Notes: a model not told the origin generated them from the sequence alone. 64,000 nucleotides of DNA from Oscillospiraceae bacterium (GCA_004558145.1 SFDQ01000001.1:496001-560000); one strand, 5' to 3'; positions 37,300-46,094 are shown, numbered from the stretch's first letter. Numbers and translations are program-made.

Positions 37300-37850
37300 G
37301 CCCGGTCCTTCCCCGCGCAGTGTGCGCCGGGGTTGGGCCGGGCGAAGTTTTTTATGATGGCGGGCTGTTGCCATTGCCCGGGCGGCGAAGGGAGGCGGGC
37401 ATTTTTGATGCATGAGGGTCCCTGCCCGCCGCTGCAGCGAGGCCGAAGCCCGGTCCTCCCCACGTAGTGCGCATCGGAACGGACACTTTTCTTTCTCCTG
37501 AAAAGTGTCCGGGACGCAGCGTGCGGTGGGGATGGACCGGGCGAAGCGCTTGGATGAAAGCCGGCCGCCTCTTTGTCCGGGCGGCGAAGGGACACGGGCA
37601 GTTTCGTGCGGGGTGGCCGCACGTCCCTGCCCGCCGCCGCACCGAGCCGAGGTAGAGCCCGGTCCTTCCCACGTAGTGCGCATCGGAACGGACACTTTTC
37701 TTTGTCCTGAAAAGTGTCCGGGACGCAGCGTGCGGTGGGGATGGGCCGGGCGAAGCGCTTGGATGAAAGCCGGCCGCCTCTTTGTTCGGGCGGCGCTGGG
37801 GTCCGGGTAGTTTTGATGCGGGGTGGCCGCGTCCCTGCCCGCCGCCGCAC
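37300..37850. repeat. tandem repeat array, unit about 209 bp, three units
   Basis: Units start at GCCCGGTCC: 37300 (shortened, 148 bp, lacks the central hairpin), 37448 and 37657 (209 bp apart, nearly identical). Each full unit holds a long imperfect palindrome running from GCCCGG to CCGGGC, with CCCACGTAGTGCGCATC flanking a central perfect hairpin, GGACACTTTTC / GAAAAGTGTCC (37481-37510 and 37690-37719). A second smaller hairpin (GTGCGG..CCGCAC within CGGGCAG..CTGCCCG) fills the spacer. No credible ORF. Confidence 0.85.
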
Positions 37851-37935
37851 GCGGTGTTTCGGACACGCTGCACTCCCACCGTGCAGCGTGTCCGCTCCGA
37901 GGCGCACTACGCGGCGGCAGTGCCGCGGCTTTCTC
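37845..37935. repeat. inverted copy of the interspersed repeat
   Basis: Reverse orientation of the same element: GCTCCGAGGCGCACTACGCG is the complement of the flank seen at 52.7 kb. The central hairpin is GGACACGCTGCAC / GTGCAGCGTGTCC (37861-37873 with 37881-37893), different from the neighbouring copies but perfectly paired. Confidence 0.8.
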
Positions 37936-38021
37936 GACTTTCAGCAGACGGCGGGCCGGGAGAAGCGGGTCGGAGCGCCGCCCTGGCGCCGCTCTGCGCG
38001 GCGAAGCGGGCGGGCAGGCCT

Positions 38022-38429
38022 TTACCCCTCCTGACCGCCGCCGGGGGCCGCAGGGGCGTCCAGGCGGGCGCGGCAGAGGCTCAGGCTGCCGAAGATGGGG
38101 ATGCACAGCAAAAACCACAGGCTGGAGTAGAGGGGGCATATCTGGCCCCAGAGGTTGCCCCAGAGAAGGGAGTAGTCCCACACGCGCCAGCCCAAAGCCA
38201 GGTTGCAGACCACGCCGAAGGCCAGCTCCACGCCGGTGATGACCAGCGCGCCGGCGGCGCAGCGGGCCAGCAGCGGCCAGCGGCCCAGGCGCTCGTTCAG
38301 CGCCCAGAGGGCCAGCATGCACACGCCTCCCGCCAGCAGCATGGTCCAGTGGGTGCGCCCGCGCCAGGCCAGCTCGATGCAGCCATAGCCCAGCGCCCCC
38401 AGACAAAACAGCGCGCTTTTCTCTATCAT
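38022..38429 (-). CDS. putative ABC-transporter type IV (CmpB-like) membrane protein
   Basis: 135 residues with about four membrane spans. The pattern LGYGCIELAWRGRTHWTM, then ALVITGVELAFGVVCNLALGWRVWDYS and GNLWGQICPLYSSLWFLL, fits the CmpB/DUF1113 family of putative permeases. Function unknown. No strong ribosome site is visible and the gene starts inside the region just after the pncB terminator. Moderately sure it is real. Confidence 0.75.
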   Translation of the reverse strand: MIEKSALFCLGALGYGCIELAWRGRTHWTMLLAGGVCMLALWALNERLGRWPLLARCAAGALVITGVELAFGVVCNLALGWRVWDYSLLWGNLWGQICPLYSSLWFLLCIPIFGSLSLCRARLDAPAAPGGGQEG

Positions 38430-38435
38430 ACAAAA

Positions 38436-38464
38436 TCACCCGGGGAACAGTGTTCCCCGGGTGA
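38436..38464 (-). terminator. terminator of dacF-pncB
   Basis: 13-bp stem (38436-38448 with 38452-38464), 3-base loop, then TTTTGTATG on the minus strand. Confidence 0.85.
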
Positions 38465-38481
38465 TGCGTTTTTATGTGAGT

Positions 38482-39936
38482 TTACTGGCCCATGCGGGAG
38501 ATCTGGGTGAGAAGTTCCTGGCGGCACTCCCACAATTTGCGGGAATAGTCCACATAATACCGGTGGGGGTACTCGAAGCGGCGCATCTCCTCCCACAGGT
38601 TCTCCACCTGCTCGGCGCAGGCGGTGCGGATCTCGGTCACGGTGGGCCGGTCATACACCAGCTTGCCCTCCTTGTAGATGGGGGTGGTGAGGCACTTCAC
38701 CGTGCAGTTTTTGTAGGTGCGCTGTTTCCAGGTCTGGTTGGGGTCGAAGAGGGTGAGCTCCTCGTGCTCGCCCACCTCTTCGTCGTACACCGCCACATAG
38801 TCCGCCATGGCCTTGCGGGTGTAGTTGTCGTAGATGCGCCAGACCTTCTTGAGGCAGGGCAGGGTGATCTTTTCCACGCTCTCGCTGACCTTGATCTTGG
38901 GGATGTAGCTGTCCCCTTCCTTCACGGCGGCCAGCTTGTAGACCCCGCCGAACACCGGGTCGCTCTTGGCGGTGATGAGGTTCTCGCCGATGCCGAAGCT
39001 GTCGATCTTCGCCTCCTGCAGGATGAGGTCCCGCACGATGTACTCGTCCAGGCTGTTGGAAGCGCAGATGGGGCAGTCCTCATAGCCGGCCTCGTCCAGC
39101 ATTTTGCGGGCCTTCTTGGAAAGATAAGCGATGTCGCCGGAGTCGATGCGGATGCCCTTGGGCCGCTTGCCCAGGGGCTTCAAGACCTCGTCGAACACCT
39201 TGATGGCGTTGGGCACGCCGCTCTTGGTCACGTTGTAAGTATCCACCAGCAGCACACAGCCGTCGGGATAAAGACGGGCGTAGGTGGCAAAGGCCTCGTA
39301 CTCGCTGTCAAACATCTGCACCCAGCTGTGGGCCATGGTGCCGCTGGCGGGGATGCCGAAGTCCCGGGCGGCCATGACGCAGCTGGTGGAGGCGCAGCCG
39401 CCGATGTAGGCGGCGCGGGCGCCGTAGACCGCGGCGTCATACCCCTGGGCGCGGCGGGCGCCGAACTCCATCACAGGGCGGCCCTGCGCGCTGCGCACGA
39501 TGCGGTTCGACTTGGTGGCCACCAAGCACTGGTGGTTGAAGGTGACCAGCAGCAGCGTTTCCAGCAGCTGGCACTCGATGGAGGGGCCCTCCACCGTGAC
39601 GATGGGCTCCTGGGGGAAGATGGGCGTGCCCTCGGGGATGGCCCAGATGTTGCAGTGCAGGGTGAAGTTGCGCAGATAGTTCAAAAACTTTTCGTTGAAC
39701 ACGCCGGTGGCGGCCAGATACTCGATGTCCTGGTCGGTGAACTTGAGGTTCTCCACCGCCTCGATGAAGGTGTCCAGCCCGGCCATGATGGCGTAGCCGC
39801 CGCCGTCGGGGATCTTGCGGAAGAACATGTCGAAGACGCTTATCTTGTCCTCAAAGCCCTCTTCCAGATAGCCCGCCGCCATAGTCAGTTCATAGAAGTC
39901 CATGATGGTGGTGAGATTGCGTTTCACGTCCAGCAT
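38482..39936 (-). CDS. pncB: nicotinate phosphoribosyltransferase
   Basis: 484 residues from the ATG at 39936 (GAGGGGG upstream); a longer in-frame start at 39969 overlaps the upstream gene's ribosome region. Blocks: LTMAAGYLEEGFEDKISVFDMFFR, FNHQCLVATKSNRIV, EFGARRAQGYDAA, SGTMAHSWVQMF with the His that is phosphorylated, and GIRIDSGDIAYLS. It converts nicotinate and PRPP to nicotinate mononucleotide in NAD salvage. It lies 29 bases after dacF on the same transcript. Confidence 0.95.
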   Translation of the reverse strand: MLDVKRNLTTIMDFYELTMAAGYLEEGFEDKISVFDMFFRKIPDGGGYAIMAGLDTFIEAVENLKFTDQDIEYLAATGVFNEKFLNYLRNFTLHCNIWAIPEGTPIFPQEPIVTVEGPSIECQLLETLLLVTFNHQCLVATKSNRIVRSAQGRPVMEFGARRAQGYDAAVYGARAAYIGGCASTSCVMAARDFGIPASGTMAHSWVQMFDSEYEAFATYARLYPDGCVLLVDTYNVTKSGVPNAIKVFDEVLKPLGKRPKGIRIDSGDIAYLSKKARKMLDEAGYEDCPICASNSLDEYIVRDLILQEAKIDSFGIGENLITAKSDPVFGGVYKLAAVKEGDSYIPKIKVSESVEKITLPCLKKVWRIYDNYTRKAMADYVAVYDEEVGEHEELTLFDPNQTWKQRTYKNCTVKCLTTPIYKEGKLVYDRPTVTEIRTACAEQVENLWEEMRRFEYPHRYYVDYSRKLWECRQELLTQISRMGQ

Positions 39937-39965
39937 AAGTCTTAGCCCCCTCGATTTCCCTTTTA

Positions 39966-41327
39966 TCAATAGCGGCGGCGGATCTTTTTGGAACCGCGCC
40001 CCTTTGCCAGCGAGATGAAATAGAGCACCAGATACACCGCCACCGCGGCCCCGGTGAGCACCATCAGCACCTTGAAGTAGAGGCTGGAGAAGAACTCGCC
40101 CACCTTGCTCAGGGTGTAGAGCACCATGTTGCGGTCCAGGTCGCGCTCGGCCAGCAGTTCCACCGTGCCGATGACCTCGCCGGAGAGGGAGATGTCCACC
40201 GTGCCGATCACATCCCCCTGCTTCACCGGGGCGGACACGCTCTCGGGCAGGTGGAAGGTCTTTTGGGTGATGCTCTCGTCCGCGCCCACGGGCAGGATGG
40301 TGAGCAGGTCGTCCGCCGGGTAGACCATCAGCCGGTCGGTCTCGGCGCAGTATTTCACCGGCACCTGCTCGATGGGCTCGTTTTTGTCCAGCGCGGGCAG
40401 GATGTCGAAGCTTTCGAACACCCAGTCCATCAGCAGGCCCGTCTCGTAGGCGGCGGGGTTATACTTGGGGTTGCCGTTGGCGTCCAGGTAATTGACGCCG
40501 ATCTGGTCGCAGGAGTTGGGGCTGTTGAGCACCACCGAGATGTAGCTCTTGCCGTCCTGGTTGTGCCAGGCCACCAGATTGGACCAGTCCTCCAGGGTGC
40601 CGGTCTTGCCGCCCATGCAGTAGCTGCGGTAGAACTCGGCGCCCGCGCCCTCGCGGATCATCACGTTGGTGTTGAACAGGTTGTAGGTGCCCGCCGTGTA
40701 GCGGGGCAGCATCTCGCCCATGTCGTACTTCTGGGTGGCGATGACTTCCTTGAAGGTGTCGAAGCTGAGGGCGTAGCGGAACATCAGGTAGAGGTCCCGG
40801 GCGGTGGTGACGTTCTCGATGCTCATGCCCACCGCGTCCACAAAGTTGGTGTCGGTGCAGCCGATCTCCTTCGCCTTGGCGTTCATCATGTAGACGAAGT
40901 TCTCCTGGCTGCCGCCGCCCACATAGTCGGCGATGATCATGGCCGCGTCGGCGCCGCTGTACACCAGCATGGCGTTCAGCAGGTTGCGCAGGGTGTGGGT
41001 CTCGCCGGGGCGGATGTCCGCCACCTGCATGCCCGAGCCATAGAGTTCGTCCTGGATGTAGCGGGGCATGGAGACGGTGATGGAGTCCAGCTGGTCCTGA
41101 TACTGCTCCAGCAGCAGGATGGCCGTCATCACCTTGGCGGTGCTGGCGGTGGGCAGCACCTGCTCGCTGTTCTTTTCGTAAACGATGATGTTGGTGTCCA
41201 GGTTGACCACATAGGCCCCGGGGGCCGCCACATCAAAGGGCGGAGTGAAGCCCGCGGCGGAGGCGGGCAGGGCCAGCAGCCCGGCCATGACCGCAAGGGT
41301 CAGCAGAAAGGCGATGGTTTTTTTCAT
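39966..41327 (-). CDS. D-alanyl-D-alanine carboxypeptidase (DacF/PBP5-like)
   Basis: 453 residues. Signal peptide 1-25 (MKKTIAFLLTLAVMAGLLAL then PASAA). Serine peptidase S11 motifs: SxxK as STAK (Ser62, Lys65), SxN as SGA (124-126), KTG at 241-243. A C-terminal PBP5-like beta domain (about 315-400) and a final membrane anchor (about 425-445) with a basic tail follow. It trims the terminal D-Ala of peptidoglycan stem peptides outside the membrane. The SxN asparagine is Ala here. Confidence 0.92.
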   Translation of the reverse strand: MKKTIAFLLTLAVMAGLLALPASAAGFTPPFDVAAPGAYVVNLDTNIIVYEKNSEQVLPTASTAKVMTAILLLEQYQDQLDSITVSMPRYIQDELYGSGMQVADIRPGETHTLRNLLNAMLVYSGADAAMIIADYVGGGSQENFVYMMNAKAKEIGCTDTNFVDAVGMSIENVTTARDLYLMFRYALSFDTFKEVIATQKYDMGEMLPRYTAGTYNLFNTNVMIREGAGAEFYRSYCMGGKTGTLEDWSNLVAWHNQDGKSYISVVLNSPNSCDQIGVNYLDANGNPKYNPAAYETGLLMDWVFESFDILPALDKNEPIEQVPVKYCAETDRLMVYPADDLLTILPVGADESITQKTFHLPESVSAPVKQGDVIGTVDISLSGEVIGTVELLAERDLDRNMVLYTLSKVGEFFSSLYFKVLMVLTGAAVAVYLVLYFISLAKGRGSKKIRRRY

Positions 41328-41423
41328 ATAGACTTTTCCCTTTAAAGGCGTTACAATAAAGCACAGATGACCCCGCCGGGGCGGGCGGCAGTGAGCCGGG
41401 CCCTCCCGGATGGTATCTCATAT

Positions 41424-41452
41424 ATTATAGCAGTTTTGAGGCCGCTTATAAA
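41424..41452 (-). promoter_or_regulatory. promoter of dacF-pncB
   Basis: Minus strand: -35 TTTATA (41447-41452), 17-base spacer, -10 TATAAT (41424-41429). Confidence 0.7.
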
Positions 41453-41483
41453 GGCTTTTTGTGTGAAAGAGGTGTGTTCCCCC

Positions 41484-42149
41484 GTGATTTATGTGACCGG
41501 CGATCTCCATGGCGACATCGAGCGTTTTGCCGACAAAGCCATCAAAAAGCTGAAAAAAGGCGACACGCTCATCGTGCTGGGGGATTTCGGCTTCCTCTGG
41601 TCCGGCGACAAGGCGGAGCAAAAGCATCTCAAGTGGCTGACCAAGCGCCGCTATCGCATCCTGTTCATCGACGGCTGCCACGAGAACTTTGACCTTTTGC
41701 GGGATTACCCCGTGGAGGACTTCATGGGCGGCCGGGCGCGGCACATCGGCGGCAACCTCTATTACATCCAGCGGGGCAGCATTCTGGAGATCGAGGGCAA
41801 AAAGCTGCTGTGCTTCGGCGGCGCCGAGAGCTGGGACAAAGAGGACCGGGAGGAAGGTCTCAACTGGTGGCGGGCGGAGCTGCCCACCAGCGACGAGCTG
41901 GAATACTGCGCCGAGAACCTGAAGGCCGCGGGCAGCGAAGTGGACTACATCCTCACCCACGACGCGCCGCTGCAAATTTTGGAGTTCACCCAGCTGATGC
42001 GGGGCCAGCCCAACTGGCTGCACAACTTCTTCGACCAGATCATGAAGACCACCCGCTACAAAAAGTGGCTGTTCGGCCGCTATCACAAGGACCTGAATTA
42101 CAGCCCCAAGGTGCAGGCGGTGTTTTTGAAAGTGGTGCCGCTGGACTGA
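41484..42149 (+). CDS. calcineurin-like metallophosphoesterase
   Basis: 221 residues from GTG 41484 (GAGG 11 bases upstream), reading MIYVTGDLHGDIERF. Metal ligands: GDLHGD, GDFGFLW, DGCHENFD, ILTHDAP; near the end GRYHKD, where the family usually has GHxH. It hydrolyses phosphoesters; the substrate is unknown. The start codon could also be further upstream, but the motif begins right here. A strong terminator follows. Confidence 0.85.
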   Translation: MIYVTGDLHGDIERFADKAIKKLKKGDTLIVLGDFGFLWSGDKAEQKHLKWLTKRRYRILFIDGCHENFDLLRDYPVEDFMGGRARHIGGNLYYIQRGSILEIEGKKLLCFGGAESWDKEDREEGLNWWRAELPTSDELEYCAENLKAAGSEVDYILTHDAPLQILEFTQLMRGQPNWLHNFFDQIMKTTRYKKWLFGRYHKDLNYSPKVQAVFLKVVPLD

Positions 42150-42173
42150 CACGGCAGAAAGCAAGACCCACAG

Positions 42174-42210
42174 GCCGCCGGGAAACTCGTGTTTCCCGGC
42201 GGCTTTTTTG
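42174..42210 (+). terminator. terminator of the phosphoesterase gene
   Basis: 13-bp stem (42174-42186 with 42191-42203), TCGT loop, six T. Confidence 0.9.
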
Positions 42211-42220
42211 CACGGCAGGC

Positions 42221-42254
42221 ACAAAAAAGCCCGGCCCCTCGAAGGGGCCGGGCT
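42221..42254 (-). terminator. proS terminator
   Basis: 12-bp stem (42228-42239 with 42243-42254); six T follow on the minus strand. Confidence 0.88.
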
Positions 42255-42280
42255 GCGGTTTTGTTCCGGGGGGCGCTTGC

Positions 42281-43720
42281 TCAGTAAGCCTTGCCCCAGT
42301 AGACCATCACCTTGGCGGGACGGCCGCAGATGGGGCAGACGTCGGAGAGATGCTCCTGCTCAAAGGGCATGCACCGGCTGGACAGGCCAGCCTCCTCCTT
42401 CATCTTCTCCTCGCAGGCAACGTCGCCGCACCACATGGTCTTGATGTAGCCGTTGTTCGCTTCAGCCAAGGCCTTCACCTCGTCCATGGTGGTGGCGGCC
42501 CAGGTGCGCATCTCCCGGTTCTCCAGCGCGCGGGCGTAGAGGCTCTGGGCCAGAGCGTCCAGCTGGGCGGGGATGGCGGTCTCCAGCTCGTCCAGGGAGA
42601 CGAAGGTCTTTTCCCGGTTGTCGCGGCGCACCAGCACGCACTGGTTCTTCTCGATGTCCTTGGGGCCGATCTCCAGGCGCAGAGGCACGCCCTTCATCTC
42701 CCACTGGCTGAACTTCCAGCCGGGGCTGTTGTCGGAGTTATCCAGTTTGACGCGGCAGAACTTGGAGAGGCGCTTGGCCAGCTCCTCGGCCTTCTCGGTG
42801 ACGCCGGGCTTGTGGGCGGCCACCGGCACGATGACCACCTGGAAGGGGGCGATGGCCGGGGGCAGGATGAGGCCCTCGTCGTCGCCGTGGGTCATGATGA
42901 TGGCGCCCACCAGACGGGTGGACACGCCCCAGCTGGTCTGATGGGGATACTGCAGCTGGTTGTCGCGGCCGGTGAACTGCACGTCAAAGGCGCGGGAGAA
43001 GCCGTCGCCGAAGTAGTGGCTGGTGCCGCTCTGCAGGGCCTTGCCGTCGTGCATCATGGCCTCGATGGTGTAGGTGGCCTCCGCGCCGGCAAACTTCTCC
43101 TTGTCGGTCTTCTTGCCCTTCACCACCGGGATCATCAGGTACTTCTCGCACAGCTCGGCGTAGGTGTTCAGCTGCTGCTCGGTCTCCTCGATGGCCTCCT
43201 GGGCGGTCTCGTGGATGGTGTGGCCCTCCTGCCACCAGAACTCGCGGCTGCGCAGGAAGGGGCGGGTGGTCTTTTCCCAGCGTACCACGCTGCACCACTG
43301 GTTATACTTCATGGGCAGGTCGCGCCAGGAGTGCAGCACATGGGCGAAGTGGTCGCAGAACAGCGTCTCGCTGGTGGGGCGCACGCACAGGCGCTCTTCC
43401 AGCTGGTCCAGGCCGCCGTGGGTGACCCAGGCCACCTCGGGGGCAAAGCCCTCCACGTGGTCCTTCTCCTTCTGGAGCAGGCTCTCGGGGATGAAGATGG
43501 GCATGGCCACGTTCTCATGGCCGGTGGCCTTGAACATGCCGTCCAGGATATGGGTGATGTTCTCCCAGATGGCGTAGCCGTAGGGGCGAAGGATCATGCA
43601 GCCCTTCACGCTGGAATAGTCCACCAGCTCCGCCTTGAGGCACACGTCGGTGTACCACTGGGCAAAATCCTCGTTGATGGGGGTGATGGCCTCCACCAGT
43701 TTCTTCTTCTGTTCGCTCAT
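42281..43720 (-). CDS. proS: prolyl-tRNA synthetase, archaeal/eukaryotic-like type
   Basis: 479 residues from MSEQKKKLVEAITPINEDFA (AGGAAGGA upstream). Class II motifs: RPYGYAIWENI, RPTSETLF, WRDLPMKYNQWCSVVRWEK, FLRSREFWWQEGHT, and LEIGPKDIEKNQ. It has no YbaK editing insert, and the C-terminal extension ends in CPICGRPAKVMVYWGKAY with a terminal Tyr, marking the shorter type found in many clostridia. It charges tRNA-Pro. Alone on its transcript. Confidence 0.96.
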   Translation of the reverse strand: MSEQKKKLVEAITPINEDFAQWYTDVCLKAELVDYSSVKGCMILRPYGYAIWENITHILDGMFKATGHENVAMPIFIPESLLQKEKDHVEGFAPEVAWVTHGGLDQLEERLCVRPTSETLFCDHFAHVLHSWRDLPMKYNQWCSVVRWEKTTRPFLRSREFWWQEGHTIHETAQEAIEETEQQLNTYAELCEKYLMIPVVKGKKTDKEKFAGAEATYTIEAMMHDGKALQSGTSHYFGDGFSRAFDVQFTGRDNQLQYPHQTSWGVSTRLVGAIIMTHGDDEGLILPPAIAPFQVVIVPVAAHKPGVTEKAEELAKRLSKFCRVKLDNSDNSPGWKFSQWEMKGVPLRLEIGPKDIEKNQCVLVRRDNREKTFVSLDELETAIPAQLDALAQSLYARALENREMRTWAATTMDEVKALAEANNGYIKTMWCGDVACEEKMKEEAGLSSRCMPFEQEHLSDVCPICGRPAKVMVYWGKAY

Positions 43721-43750
43721 TTGCGCCGTTCCTTCCTGTTCGGTTTGATT

Positions 43751-43781
43751 AAAAAACACGCCCCCGCAGCGGCAGGGGCGT
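43751..43781 (-). terminator. acpP terminator
   Basis: Stem ACGCCCC / GGGGCGT (43758-43764 with 43775-43781); six T then AA on the minus strand. It lies just before proS. Confidence 0.75.
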
Positions 43782-43800
43782 GATCACAGCATGTGTGTTT

Positions 43801-44031
43801 TCAGCTGTTCTCCTCGACGTAGCGCACGACGTCCCCAACGGTGTGGAAATTCTCGATCTGCTCGTCGGGCACTTCCACGCCGAACTCGTCTTCCAGGGTC
43901 ATGACCATGTCCACCACGTCCAGGCTGTCGGCCTCGAAGTCCTCAAGAATATCGCTGTCCATGGTGATCTTGTCCTCGTCGATGTCCAGCTGTTCGGCCA
44001 AGAGCTCACGGATGCGTTCGAAAGTATCCAT
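43801..44031 (-). CDS. acpP: acyl carrier protein
   Basis: 76 residues, strongly acidic. The phosphopantetheine serine is in EADSLDVVDMVM. It carries acyl chains in fatty-acid synthesis in the cytosol. It has its own strong promoter and terminator, and no fatty-acid genes are adjacent. Confidence 0.95.
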   Translation of the reverse strand: MDTFERIRELLAEQLDIDEDKITMDSDILEDFEADSLDVVDMVMTLEDEFGVEVPDEQIENFHTVGDVVRYVEENS

Positions 44032-44089
44032 AATCGTTAAAACTCCCTTTTCGTTGCTCCGCAGGTGCGGTGTGTTTATACTATATCAT

Positions 44090-44118
44090 TTTATAGCCTA
44101 TCTATGAGGGGTTGTCAA
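44090..44118 (-). promoter_or_regulatory. acpP promoter
   Basis: Minus strand: -35 TTGACA (44113-44118), 17-base spacer, -10 TATAAA (44090-44095). Confidence 0.85.
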
Positions 44119-44149
44119 GGGCCTGGGGCAAGTTTTTTGGCGGTTTTCC

Positions 44150-44178
44150 TTGTGCTGGCCGGGGTTTGACGCTATAAT
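44150..44178 (+). promoter_or_regulatory. dapF promoter
   Basis: -35 TTGTGC (44150-44155), 17-base spacer, -10 TATAAT (44173-44178). Confidence 0.7.
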
Positions 44179-44241
44179 AAAATCAAAGCGCGGGCGGCGG
44201 GCGGAATGCGCCCTTTTCCGCCCCGGAGGGGGGAGATCTCG

Positions 44242-45072
44242 GTGGTTTTGAATTTCACCAAAATGGAGGGCTGCGGCAACGACTACATCTATGTGGACTG
44301 CCTTGCCGGCCTCTCCTTTGACCCCGCGGCCGCGGCGGTGGCCCTGAGCCCCCGGCACTTTGCCGTGGGGGCGGACGGCCTCATCTGCATCTGCCGCAGC
44401 GACGTGGCCGACGCGAAGATGCGCATGTTCAACGCCGACGGCAGCGAGGGCTCCATGTGCGGCAACGGCGTGCGATGCGTGGCTCAGTGGCTGTTCGAGC
44501 ACGGCCTTGTGAAGGACGAGGCCAGGGTGGAGACCCGCGCGGGCATCAAGACGCTGCGGCGCATGGGCGAGGGCATGTGGCAGGTGGAGATGGGCAAGGC
44601 CAGCTTTGCTCCCGCCGACCTGCCCGCGCTGGGCTTTGGCGACGGGCCGGCCATCGGCAAGGAGCTGATGGTGGGCGGCCGGGCCTGGCCGGTGACCTGC
44701 GTGTCGGTGGGCAACCCCCACTGCGTGACGCTGGTACCGGACGTGGCCGGGGTGGACCTGCAAAAGATCGGCCCGGGGTTTGAACACCACATGGCATTCC
44801 CCGAAGGGGTGAACACCGAGTTCATCCAGGTGCTGGGCCCAAACCGCCTGAAGATGCGGGTGTGGGAGCGGGGCAGCGGCGAGACGCTGGCCTGCGGCAC
44901 CGGGGCCAGCGCCAGCGTGGCGGCCTGCGTGGCCGGGGGCTTGTGCCGCCCCGGCGAGGACGTGCAGGTGGATCTTTTGGGCGGCACGCTCACCATCCGG
45001 GTGGGCAGCGACTGGCAGGTGCTGATGACCGGCCCCGCCCGCACCGCCTTCACCGGCACAGCGAACATTTGA
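44242..45072 (+). CDS. dapF: diaminopimelate epimerase
   Basis: 276 residues from GTG 44242 (GGAGGGGGGAG upstream), reading MVLNFTKMEGCGNDYIYVDC. Catalytic Cys pair: SMCGNGVRC and LACGTGASAS. NADGSEGSMCG and GNPHCVTL blocks are also standard. It converts LL- to meso-diaminopimelate for lysine and peptidoglycan synthesis. It lies 21 bases before a flavin-binding oxidase-family gene. Confidence 0.95.
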   Translation: MVLNFTKMEGCGNDYIYVDCLAGLSFDPAAAAVALSPRHFAVGADGLICICRSDVADAKMRMFNADGSEGSMCGNGVRCVAQWLFEHGLVKDEARVETRAGIKTLRRMGEGMWQVEMGKASFAPADLPALGFGDGPAIGKELMVGGRAWPVTCVSVGNPHCVTLVPDVAGVDLQKIGPGFEHHMAFPEGVNTEFIQVLGPNRLKMRVWERGSGETLACGTGASASVAACVAGGLCRPGEDVQVDLLGGTLTIRVGSDWQVLMTGPARTAFTGTANI

Positions 45073-45093
45073 GTGGGTAAGGAGCGAGGGAAC

Positions 45094-45495
45094 ATGGAAG
45101 AACTGAAAAAGGTACTGGAAGGCCGTCCGGTCTTATATCTGGCCACCGTGGAGGGCTATCTGCCCCGTGTGCGGCCCATCAACCACTACATGGTCTGGAA
45201 CGACCGCTTCTACATCGCCATGGGCAAGCACAAGGAGGCCTACAAGCAGCTGCTGGACAACACTAACCTGGAGCTGACCGCCGCCCTTGGGTCGGACGAG
45301 TGGGTGCGCATCCGCGGCACGGTGAACTTCGACACCAGCGCCGAGGCCTACGCCGCCGCCTTCGCGGAAATGCCGGACCTGAAGGAGAGCTTCAGCGAGG
45401 ACACCGGCAAGCGCCTGGCCCTCATCTATCTGGACCACATCAGCGCCATGGTCTTCGACCGCGAGGACAACGCACAGCTGCTGGCGAAATTCTAA
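45094..45495 (+). CDS. pyridoxamine 5'-phosphate oxidase-family (flavin-binding split barrel) protein
   Basis: 133 residues from ATG 45094 (AAGGAG then GAGGGAAC upstream). Split-barrel pattern: VLYLATVEGYLPRVRPINHYMVWNDRFYIAMGKHKEAYKQL. It is short and lacks the PLP-enzyme C-terminal extension, so it is probably an FMN- or F420-type or flavin reductase-like protein, not PdxH. It may share a transcript with dapF. Function unknown. Confidence 0.82.
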   Translation: MEELKKVLEGRPVLYLATVEGYLPRVRPINHYMVWNDRFYIAMGKHKEAYKQLLDNTNLELTAALGSDEWVRIRGTVNFDTSAEAYAAAFAEMPDLKESFSEDTGKRLALIYLDHISAMVFDREDNAQLLAKF

Positions 45496-45508
45496 AAAAC
45501 GCACACCG

Positions 45509-45540
45509 CCGGGCGGGGGTTTTGCCCTGCCCGGTTTTTT
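45509..45540 (+). terminator. terminator of dapF unit
   Basis: Ten-pair GC stem (45509-45518 with 45525-45534) and six T. Confidence 0.88.
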
Positions 45541-45558
45541 ATAAGAGGGGAGGGTCCC

Positions 45559-46032
45559 ATGGAGCACAGCACATCCGCGTCCTTCATCCGTCCCGCGGCG
45601 GAGCAGGACGCCGGGCGCATCGCGGAAATATTGGTATTCAACAACCGGCTGAACTTCTTCCCCATCTTTAAAGACGAACAGTATTCTTTCTGCGAGATGC
45701 AGGTGGTGCCGCTGGCGCAGCGGCTCGCGGAGGACCAGGACGCCCTATCCCGCACCTTCGTCTGGGACGACGGGGTGCTGCGGGGCTTCGTGCGCCTTCA
45801 GGGCCGGGAGGTGGAAAAGCTCTTTGTGGACCCCTGCTTTCAGGGCAGGGGCGTGGGCGCGGCGCTGCTGGAATTCGCGGCAGCGCGCTTTGGGGCAGAC
45901 CGCCTCTGGGCGCTGGAGGCAAACGCAGGCGTGCGGCGGTTTTACGCCGCCCACGGGTTCAGCCCCACCGGCGAGAGCCGTTTTGAGGAGGGCACCGACC
46001 AACGCCTTCTGCTGCTGCGCCGGCAGGCCTGA
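45559..46032 (+). CDS. GNAT-family N-acetyltransferase
   Basis: 157 residues. VEKLFVDPCFQGRGVGAALLEFA is the acetyl-CoA strand and loop, followed by LWALEANAGVRRFYAAHGF. GAGGGGAGGG ribosome site. Substrate unknown. It stands between two terminators, so it is monocistronic. Confidence 0.87.
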   Translation: MEHSTSASFIRPAAEQDAGRIAEILVFNNRLNFFPIFKDEQYSFCEMQVVPLAQRLAEDQDALSRTFVWDDGVLRGFVRLQGREVEKLFVDPCFQGRGVGAALLEFAAARFGADRLWALEANAGVRRFYAAHGFSPTGESRFEEGTDQRLLLLRRQA

Positions 46033-46045
46033 ACAAGGACAAAAC

Positions 46046-46080
46046 AGCGGCCCCCTCCCGGGTTCCGGGAGGGGGCCGCT
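46046..46080. terminator. bidirectional terminator
   Basis: Perfect 16-bp stem (46046-46061 with 46065-46080), 3-base loop, T tracts on both sides, between an acetyltransferase gene and convergent gpmI. Confidence 0.9.
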
Positions 46081-46094
46081 GCTGTTTTTAAGGC

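Noticed and set aside
37300..37935. CRISPR array
   Set aside because: Units are about 209 bp with long inner palindromes and no short constant repeats separated by equal unique spacers; no cas genes nearby.
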